IMG/VR virus record: IMGVR_UViG_3300027917_000040
Coordinates: 1 to 64,000 of that record
DNA from: a virus
DNA length: 64,000 bases
Strand: one strand, 5' to 3'
Shown: piece by piece, positions 10,541 to 21,400 of the stretch
Position numbering within the stretch: the stretch's first letter is position 1
How the letters are laid out: every line of letters starts with the position of its first letter
Translations under genes and position numbers: made by a program
The notes under the pieces: generated by a model
Database searches by the model: none
What the model saw: the letters and a program-made list of their open reading frames with translations, nothing else
What the model was told of the DNA's origin: nothing

Positions 10541-12436
10541 ATGGCATTAGTAAATTTTTCCAATTTAGACTTTGATCAGATAAAAACTTCGATTAAAGAT
10601 TATTTAAGATCTAACTCAGAATTTACTGACTACGATTTTGAAGGATCTGCTTTATCCACAGTTATTGACATTCTTGCTTATAACACTTATATTAGTTCAT
10701 ACAATGCTAACATGGTTAGCAATGAAGTTTTTATTGACAGTGCAACTTTAAGAGAAAATATTGTTTCTTTGGCGAGAAATATTGGTTATGTACCAAGATC
10801 AAGAACTTGCTCTAGAGCAATCATCTCTTTTTCTGTGGATACATCAAGTTTGGCTGAACGTCCAATTACTTTAAACCTTAAAAAGGGATTGTGTGCAACC
10901 GGAGGAGGTTATTCTTTTAACACTCTAGAAGATGTTTTAGTTCCTGTTATTAACAATACTGCAAATTTTAAAGAAATTGAAATAGTAGAAGGAACTCAAA
11001 TTACACAAACGTTTACAGTAAATGCCAATAATCCAGAACAAAAATTTATTTTGGATAATGAAAATATAGATACATCAACAATTAGAGTTACAGTAAGAGA
11101 GGGAGAAACTAGTACAGTAACTAGAAGATATAATGTAGCAGATAGTTTATTCAATATAACAAAAAACTCTAAAGTATTTTTTATTCAAGAAATATCAGAC
11201 CAAAGATATGAACTTATTTTTGGTGATGGTGTATTTGGTTCAAAATTAGAAAATCTTAGTATTGTAGAAGTAGATTACTGCATATCAAATGGACCAGATA
11301 CTAATGGTGTTAATACATTTAATTATGCTGGTAGAACTTTTACTAATAATGATGAAATTATCACATCTGGATTTTCTATCATTTCGACAAATTCATCATC
11401 TAGGAATGCAAAAGAAATAGAGAGTGTAAACTCAATTCGTAAATATGCACCAAGAGTTTATGCTTCTCAATATAGAGCGGTAACTGCAACGGACTATGAA
11501 TCATTAGTACCACAAATTTATGCAGAAACTGAGTCTTTGTCAGTTTTTGGAGGAGAGACTTTAGATCCTCCTCAATATGGGAAAGTTTTTATAACTATAA
11601 AGCCTTTAAACGGTCAGTTTATTCCAAATTCAGTAAAAACAAATATTATAAATCAACTTCGCAGATATACTGTTGCTGGCATTGTTGTTGAAATTTTAGA
11701 TCTTAAATATCTTTATGTTGAATTTATATCAAATGTATATTACAATAGGTCAGAAGTTTCATCTACTTCCGGATTATTATCTGCTGTTGGAAATAGATTG
11801 AATACATATGCTAACTCTAGTGAACTCAATCAATATGGTGCTAGATTTAAATATAGCAAATTTTTAAATGTAATAGATACCTCAGATAGATCAATCACAT
11901 CAAATGTAACCAGCATTGTAATTAGAAGAGATATTAGAGCAGCATTAAATGAATTTGCCGGTTACGAGATCTGCTTTGGAAACCAATTTTTTATAGAATC
12001 TAAAGACGGATACAACTTAAAGTCATCTGGTTTTAAAGTTTCTGGAATTTCAAATACTGTTTATATTACGGATATACCAAATTCGGATTTAAAAAAAGGA
12101 AAATTAATATTATTTAAAATATCGGAAAGTAATAATGTAGTTATTGTTAGAAAAAACGTAGGGGAAATTGATTATATTAAAGGTGAGATCCTTTTATATC
12201 CAATAAATATTATTCAAACCAGTAAAGTAGTTGACAGTGAAAATCTTATAGAATTGTCTATAAGACCAAGATCCAATGATATTATCGCACTGCAAGATTT
12301 GTATTTACAACTTGATGTAGCTTCTTCAACAATTAATTTAATACCAGATACAATTTCTTCTGGTTCTGATACTTCTGGGACCATATTCAAAACATCATCC
12401 AGTTATACCGATAACAGCAAGTTAATAAGAAATTAA
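10541..12436 (+). CDS. gp6: Baseplate wedge subunit gp6
   Basis: 631 aa, close to T4 gp6 (660). The N-terminus, NFSNLDFDQIKTSIKDYLRS, then DYDFEGSALSTVIDILAYNT, is the diagnostic start of the gp6/gpJ-like baseplate family. The central part contains RKYAPRVYASQYRAVTATDY, a conserved core of this fold. gp6 dimers form the inner ring that holds the wedges together and signals sheath contraction. It starts directly at the end of gp25, so the two are coupled. Codon use is strongly AT-rich. Confidence 0.95.
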   Translation: MALVNFSNLDFDQIKTSIKDYLRSNSEFTDYDFEGSALSTVIDILAYNTYISSYNANMVSNEVFIDSATLRENIVSLARNIGYVPRSRTCSRAIISFSVDTSSLAERPITLNLKKGLCATGGGYSFNTLEDVLVPVINNTANFKEIEIVEGTQITQTFTVNANNPEQKFILDNENIDTSTIRVTVREGETSTVTRRYNVADSLFNITKNSKVFFIQEISDQRYELIFGDGVFGSKLENLSIVEVDYCISNGPDTNGVNTFNYAGRTFTNNDEIITSGFSIISTNSSSRNAKEIESVNSIRKYAPRVYASQYRAVTATDYESLVPQIYAETESLSVFGGETLDPPQYGKVFITIKPLNGQFIPNSVKTNIINQLRRYTVAGIVVEILDLKYLYVEFISNVYYNRSEVSSTSGLLSAVGNRLNTYANSSELNQYGARFKYSKFLNVIDTSDRSITSNVTSIVIRRDIRAALNEFAGYEICFGNQFFIESKDGYNLKSSGFKVSGISNTVYITDIPNSDLKKGKLILFKISESNNVVIVRKNVGEIDYIKGEILLYPINIIQTSKVVDSENLIELSIRPRSNDIIALQDLYLQLDVASSTINLIPDTISSGSDTSGTIFKTSSSYTDNSKLIRN

Positions 12437-12437
12437 T

Positions 12438-15400
12438 ATGAATAACTCTAATGTAAAAATCAGTTCTATTGTAGAATATCAATTACCTGAGTTTGTAAAC
12501 GTTGAATACCCACTTCTTGCTGAATTTTTAAAAGAATATTATAGATCTACAGAAGTAACTTTTGGTTCTAATGATCTTCTATCAAATATTGCCAATTACA
12601 TTAAGATTGATAATTTATCTGAAATAGTAGATACATTTTATCTTTATAATGATAAAACTTTTAATATAACTCGCATATTAAAAGATAGTACTACTATACT
12701 AGATGACCAAAGACTTGTAAAAATTACAACTTTGCAACCTCATAATTTTGTAGACGGAGATCTAGTAGATATTATTTTAGATAATCCAGATATTGGATCG
12801 GGTTTAAACGACTTGATTGATAATGATTCAAATCTTTCATTTAAAGGATCAAGATTTAAGGTAACAATTGTAAATGAAACTGAATTTTTTCTGAACAATA
12901 GTGGATCTGGAATTAGCGATAGAAATATTGAAGATCCTCAAGGGCTATTGGGAAAAGTAACAAAAAGTGATATTAATTTTGATGATGATGAAATAGTAAT
13001 TTACACTAAAGTTAATAGTAAAAAATCATTACCATTATTTTATGGTTTAGTTAGTATTGATGATGAAATAATTCTCTATAAATCTATTGAACCCAATCCT
13101 TTTACCGTTGTTGTGGATGGTGAGACTTATCCTGCGTATAAGTTGCTGGATTGTAGTAGAGGATTTTCTGGAGTAACTTCTTTAGGAGAAGGTCTTCAAG
13201 ATGAATTAATTTTTGAATCTACGGTTGCAAGTAGTCATTTAAATAGATCTGAAGTTATAAATTTAAGTTCTATTTTTCTTAAGCAATTTCTAAAAAAGAT
13301 AAAATATCAATATCTTCCTGGATTCGAGAATAGTGAATTAAATGAAGAGTTAAATGAAAATATCTTTATTAAGCAATCTAGAGACTTTTATTCTTCAAAG
13401 GGAACTGACACTTCATTTAAAATTTTATTTGCAGCTTTATATGGTGAAGATGTAAATATTATAAAACCAAGAGATTATTTAATTGAACCATCTGATGCAA
13501 ATTATAGAGTTGTAAAAGATCTAGTTGTTGAAGCTTTAGAAGGAAATCCAGAAGATCTTATCAATAGAACTTTATTTCAGGACTCTAACACTTTTATAAA
13601 AAGTGCAAAAGGAACAGTATCTTCAGTTGAAAGAATAGTAAGAAGTAATAAAGAATATTATGTTATAAGTATTGATGATGGATATGAAAGAGATATTAAT
13701 TTTAGAGGAACATTATTTAATGATTTTTCAATACATCCCAAGACACTATCAGTTCAATTCATAGAATCAGGTTCTACAGTAATTGATGTTGATAGTACTA
13801 TAGGGTTTCCAGAGTCTGGTAACTTAGTTGTAAAAACTATTGATCCATTCACAGATACTGAATTAACTTATAACATTTCTTATGAAAGTAAAACTTTAAA
13901 TCAATTTTTACAGTGTAAAACTATTGGCGAAGTTGTTAAAAATATTGTAAATCCAATTTATAGTAATAGTGAAGTTTATTCTGATGCATATGCTTATGGA
14001 TTTGTTGGGCAAAATTCTGATGAACTTGTTAGAGTTAGAATATCCGGAGTTATTTCTGAATTTGAACAACAAGAAAAAACATTTTTGTATGAAGCTGGAA
14101 ATAAAATTAGAATTAGATCTTTAGGATTAGAATCTACTTCTCTTAGAGATAATAAGTGGATATTCAATATACCCATTTCATATACAGTAAAAGAAGCTTT
14201 TCTAGAAGATTCTTTTAACTTGATATACAGAATTTCTTTTGAAGATGACATAGATTTTTACAAATATAATAATTTCATAGTAGAAGAAGATTCACAAGCT
14301 TTGGCTGAAATTACAGAAGTTGTATCAAATAAAACTGCATTATTCAGGTTTAACAAAGTTATGGGGACTCCTCTTGTAAATTTTTCTGTACCTGAACTTA
14401 TAAACAAAACTCTCACAAGAAAATATTCTAAAAGTTCTATATTAAACTATCCAGATTTAAACATTTACAATACAAATGTCCTTAACACTTACATAGATGA
14501 GGATAAGTCAACTATTGTAGCATCTGCATCTTTACCATCATATGCAGGAAATCTTGAAATAAAAGATCGTTCTATTATTGGAAGATTATATTTTGGAAAA
14601 AAAACAACTACAGGTCAAGATAAAAATGATAAATTATTTTCAGATGGAACTATAGATTATTCGTATTTTACAGTGTTTGCACCAAATGCTTCAGGTGTTG
14701 AAATTGCTGTAAAGCATGGATTTTACACTGGAGATGAAGTAGTTTTTAGATCTGTAGATCCAACTAATTCACCATTTCCCGATGGAGTTTACTATGTAAG
14801 AGATTTTAGATCTTTTGGAGATTTGTATGGATTACAATTATCCAGCAGTAAATCTAATATCTTAAATGAAAGATTTATTTTTCCACAAACATCAGAAAAT
14901 TCTAATGTTCCATTAGTATCTTTTAATAATATTTCTGGAGTTTCTGAAGGATCTATACAGATTTATGATTTTTCAATAGTAGATTTTAATTCGGAAGATA
15001 ATTTTCAACCTAAACTACTAGGACCACAAAATTTACTTAGAAAAATTTCCGATCCAATATTAGATTCTGTAAAATATGAGACAAATAGTGGTCCAGTTGG
15101 AATATTTGTTAATGGAACTGAGATTTTAAATTATAAATCTAATGATACAATTTTCTTTGGTCCAATTGAATCTGTTGAAGTAATATCTCCTGGGTATGGT
15201 TATGATGTAATTAATCCCCCAGAGCTTTCTATTAGAGATTTTGGAGGAGCAAAATTAAAATATGATGCTAAAAGATCAACACCTCCATCATTTCAAGGAA
15301 AACAAATAAAATTTGGTGTTACTGATGATTTAGATCCAATTACTTATGGTGGTACAGATGGGACACCAATTATAATAGGTGGAAAATCTTTAGTATTGGG

Positions 15401-18400
15401 AGAAGAACAACTTTTTGTCGGTCAAACCGATGGTAATTTTATAAGAATTAATAATTTAATTTTATCATTAGGTGGAGTTGGAGGAACTCCACTTTCGATT
15501 GGTGGAGAAGGGGGATTTGAAGCCAGAGTAGGGGCTGATAATGTTACTTTGGGTAATATTGGATCTGGGTGTGTAATTTATCCAACGGTTGTTGGTGAAT
15601 TGGAGAAAATTGATATTTTATATCAAGGATTTAATTATAGGGGCATTCCGAATATTCAAATTACCGGAGGAAACGGAAAAAATGCCATAGTTGAACCTAT
15701 AATGGAATCTTTTGAGTATTTTGCTGAATTTTTACCATCTTCAACATTTATAGATACTCAAAACTATACTATTGGGTTTAGTACCTACCATAATTTTGAA
15801 AATTTTGAGGAAGTTGTCTATATTCCACCAAAAAATAATTCTCTTGGTGGTTTAGAAGCAAAAAGTAGATACTTTATTAATGTTGTAGACCAATTTACAG
15901 TAAAATTACACAAATCAAAAGAAGAATCGGTTTCTGGAATTTCTACTGTAAACATTACATCAACTTCAATTGGATTACACTCTTTAAAATCTGTAAAGAA
16001 TAAATCAAAAATTGGATCTTTGAATGTGATTAATCCTGGAAAAGGATTTACAAATAGAAAAACAACAACTACACCCGAAAATGTAAATATTATTACTAAT
16101 ATAATAAAAGTTTTAAATCATGGATATTCTAGTGGAGAATTAATAGTTCATACTAGTAGTGGAACACCAATAGGAGGAATCGAAGAAAATAAATCATATT
16201 ATGTAACAAAAGTTGATGATAATAATTTTAAATTATCAAAAATTGCAACAGAAGGCAATATTCAAAAAAGTTTCTTTTACGATACTAAACAATTTGTAAA
16301 TCTTACTAGTACTGGTACTGGAACTCATTTCTTCAATTATGAACCAATAATAGTTTCTATCAAAGGATTTATAGGAGTATCCACTTCTGGAAATCAAGAT
16401 TTAAATGCAAAAATTAGACCTGTCTTTAGGGGATCTATTGAATCTATATTTGTTTCAGAATCTGGAGATAAATATGGAACAAATGAGATATTAAATTATA
16501 GTCGTCAACCGGAAATTGTAAATGTTAAAGGAAACAATGCTGTTCTACTTCCACTTTTAAACGAAGAAGATGGATCAATTAGAGAAGTTGTTATTTTAAA
16601 TCAAGGAAAAAATTATATTTCAACACCAGATTTAATTGTTAGAGGTGATGGAATAGGTGCAGTATTAACCCCTAATATTAAAGATGGTAAAATAATATCT
16701 GTAAATATAATTTATTCTGGAATAGGATATAATAAAAATAATATCAGTATTGATATTGTTACAAGAGGAGAAGGTTTAAAAGTATTTTGCTCTATAAAAG
16801 ATTGGAATGTAAATCTGCTAAAGAGATCTCAAGAAACTGGATTAGAAACTGATGATGCGGGATTTGTTTTTTCTGGATTAAATGAAAATTATGGATTGCA
16901 GTATACTCATATTCATTTACCAGATGATTTAAGAAAAATAGTATATACGAAAGATTTAGCAACTGGAAACAATACGGTTGATTTCAATGCAGATAGAGAT
17001 GTAATTAAAAAACACTCTCCTATTGTTGGGTGGGCTTACGACGGAAATCCAATATATGGTCCATATGGATATGGCAATGGAGAATCTGGATCAATAAGAG
17101 CAATGAAATCCAGTTATAGATTAAAACCTGGATTTGAACGTTCTAATGGACCTTCTTTCAATGTATATCCTAATGGATTTTTTGTAGAGGATTATATTTA
17201 TGATGAAAGTATCGGTGGCGATCTTGATGAAAGTAATGGTAGATACTGCATTACTCCAGACTATCCTAACGGCGTATATGCATATTTCTGTACTTTAGAT
17301 ACTAATTCTAGTTTAGAAGATGGTAAAGGATACTTACCCAAATTTCCATTTGTAATTGGAAATACTTTCAAATCTAGACCAATTGCATTTAATTTTGATA
17401 AAAAATCAAATCAAAATGATATAAACATCAACTCACTTCAATGGTATAGAAACACAAGTCCATATAAATTAGTAAATAAAATTGGATCAGATTACAAATA
17501 TCTTTTAATTCCAAATAAAATTAAAGATCCAATTAGTGAAGTAAAATTTGCTTCTTTTGGGGAGATTGAAACTGTTGATGTTATTGTTAGTGGAAATGAC
17601 TACAAAGTTGGTGAAAAAATTAAATTTAAAAATGCAGATGTAATAGGTCAAGATGCAACTGCCAACATATCAGCAATCGAAGGAAGGGAAATTAGAGAAG
17701 TTAGTATTGCTAGATCTACATTTACTAATGTAGAATTCACGAAGATTGATAATGGAACTGAACTAATTGGATTTACCGATAAACCACATAATTATACTTC
17801 TGGTGATATTGTTTCTATATCAACACCAATAGAAAGAATCGTATTTAAAGATATTAATTTTAATAATAATAATTTGTTTTTAAATAAACCAGTTCCAGTT
17901 CGTGCTGAAACAGGGATAACAACTTATTTTGAGGTTTCTGGAAATCTTTCATATCCAACTATTAGAGAAAATGACATTTATACGCTTCCATCTATTGGAT
18001 CTAATGATCCCGAGCAAGTAAAGGTTTTAAACATTGATCAAAAAAACAAAGTAATAAGAGTACAAAGAGAATATAATAATGTTTCTTCCAGTTCCGGGAT
18101 TGGAACTGGAGGTAGGTTAACTGAAAATTCTAGAAAATTTAGTTGTAATCTTGGTATTCAGACATACTATAATTATGGTATAAATTATCAAATTTATTTT
18201 GATTCTTCTCAAGTTGGTCTTGGAACCATATCAGGTCCAGGTATAACCTCATCAGTTAATCTTCCATATAGAGATACAACATTTATACCAATAAAATCAA
18301 TTTTCTTGCCGGAACATGGATTAATTACTAATGAAGAAATTGAATATAGTACAGAAGAATCAGACCCTCGCATCAGATTTAGTGTAGATGGGAATATTAC

Positions 18401-21400
18401 AAATGACATTTTACCTGAAAGAGTGTTCGTGGTAAAATTAAATGACGATGTAATTGGATTATCCACTGTAAAAGTTGGTTTGGCTACAACTGGTAATAAT
18501 TTTGAGTTTAGAAATATTGAAAATTTAAATGATAATAACGATCCCTTACTTTCATTTATAGAAGCTTCTGGAAATAACCATAAATTTAGTACATTAAGAA
18601 AAAATTTAATAAAAGCAAAAGTATCTCAAAATATAGTAAAAGTTTCTACATCTTCTACTCATGGACTTTCTACAAATGATATTATCACTATAGAAGTTCA
18701 ACCAAAAAACACTAAAGAAGTTGTGGTTGAATATAATGACAATTCTAGTCTTTTAGTTGTAAATCCAAGAACATTTTTACCATCCGATGTTGATATTGAA
18801 TCTAATACATTTACAGTAGTAAATCATGATTACACAACTGGAGATAAAGTTTTATATAAATCCGATTCTCCTATAGTTGGTTTATCTGACAATGAAATTT
18901 ATTATGTTGTTGCTATTAATAGAAATGAGTTTGGATTAGCAAATTCATTTTATGAATCTCAAAAAGAATTTCCAGAGTTTATTAGAATTACATCAGCAAC
19001 ACAGGGAACTTTTTATTCTATAAATCCAAAAATTAATGCGATTATTGGTCAAACTATTAAATTTGATCTTTCCAGTGAAACTTTATCGTTTACTCAAGGT
19101 TCTTCTCCTGTTAGAATACCTGCATTTAGTTTTGATCTATTCTATGATCTTAATTTTAATCACAAATATACATCTGCAAGTGATTCATCTTTCTTTGATG
19201 TAAATAAAATAGGTTCCATTGGTGTAGATGCTTCTGCTTCTTTAGAAGTAAAAATTAAAAATACGACTCCTTTGAATTTATATTATAAATTAACACCTTT
19301 AAATATTAGTGGAAACCCAACATCTAAATTAAAAATTTTTATAGATCAAGAACAACCAAATAATAATAAAATACAAATAGTAAAGAGTAAATATGACGGA
19401 ACTTACTCTATATTTGGTCCTATAGATAGAAATTCTTCTCTTCCTCCATTTTTATACCCAGAATTTAAATATCAAATACCAACGAACCCAGAAGAAGAAT
19501 CTTATGATTTAGATTCTGCTGTCATAAATTACACAACAACATCAAAAAATGCATTTGGTCCTATTTCTAAAGTAAAAATTGATAATAAAGGAAGATATTT
19601 CTATAGGTTACCATCAAAAACTGAAATTATTTCCTCATCAGGAACGGGGGGTATAGTTAGTGCTAATAGTAAGAATATCGGTACAATTAAAACAGTAAAT
19701 ATTAGAGATATTGGATTTGATTATCCATCAGATTTGAGTTTAAGACCGATTGTAAAGTTACCGACAATTTATAAAGTTGAACCATTATATTCTATTGATA
19801 ATATTTTAATTGTTAATAATGGTATTAATTATTTCCAATCTCCAAATATAGCAGTTGTTGATAGTAAAACGGGACAAGAGATTAAAGACATTTTATTAAG
19901 ATACTCTCTTGGTGATAATTTTGTAACTATCTTGCAAAATACTAAAAATCTTTCTAACGTTGTTCCGAGGTTGGTCCCAATTAACAATACAAATGGAATA
20001 CCTATACTATTAAATGCGGGAGAACCAATTATTTTAGATATTGCAAATAATTCAGATACTGCAGAAGTTATTGCTGCTACGGATAATGCAGAACTTGATG
20101 ATGATGCAGAAGAAAACGAATTTTCATTACCAGATAGTCTTCCTTTTACTAATTTAACAACAATTCAAGTATTTTTAGCAACTGAATATAGTAGCATATT
20201 CGATTTTCCATTTGAACTTGGTGATCTTGTTTTAATTGAAGATGTTGTGACAATTGAAGAAGTAAATGGTGGTACAAGTAAAGGATTTAACTCTTCATCA
20301 TATAATTATTCTTTCTATAAAGTCGTCAGAAGAGATCCAAATATTGGTGGTTCTGGTGGATCAATAACTTTAGATTTTTCTGGAAAAATAGCAGATGAAG
20401 ATCTTTTAATTGCATCTGACAGCGATTCATATAAAGTTGATGTCATATTTTCTCAAGCTTCTAAAGTAGTACCAGTAAAATATTTCCCAACATACAAAGT
20501 AACATTGCTCAAAAATAATTTTATTATTGATGAGGAACTTATAAATGATACTGGAAAATCTCTTGGTATTGTTGAACAATGGGACAATCAAAACGACTAT
20601 ATAAAAATTTCAGAAAGATTGATATTTAATGAAGGTGATACAATTATTGGCCAAACTTCAAAAACAAAAGCAAACTTACTTACTAAAATTGAATTTGATG
20701 CTGGATATAAAACCAATAGTAGTTCAACTGTAAATAAAGGATGGGAACTTGAAACTGGAAAATTAAATGAAGATTTGCAGAGGACTAATGACAGTGATTT
20801 TTATCAATATTTCTCATATGCATTAAAATCAAAAATACCCATTACCAAGTGGGATGAAACTGTTGGATCATTAAACCACACTGCAGGATTCAAGAGATTT
20901 TCACAATTAGAAATTGAATCTTCTTCTAAAGATTTTTCTGGAATAACCACATCCCAAAATGAAGGTGAAGTTTTTGGAATTAGTGATATCTCATCTGTAG
21001 TTAGTGTAAATTGTGTATATGATTTTGATTTGGTAAGAGAACTTAATTTTGGATCTAATCCCACTAAATCTAATGAATTAGTTTTTAATAGTAGAATATT
21101 ACAAGATTATATTGAATCAGTATCTAATAGAGTTTTGAGTATTGATGATATTAGTAAAAACTTTAATCCAATACCTAGAGATACTACTTTTTCTATTGTG
21201 GCTAGGTCTGATAGTACCGAAATAAGATCTAGAAAGTTCTTCTTTTATGCTCAGGATAGAAGATTTGTAAATGATAAGCAAATGTCATTGTTTACAACTA
21301 TTCATGATGATGTAAATGTTTATCATGGTCAGTATGGAAGACTTGAAACTAGATATGACTTGGCCTATTACGAATCTAATATTATTGGAACACAACAAAA

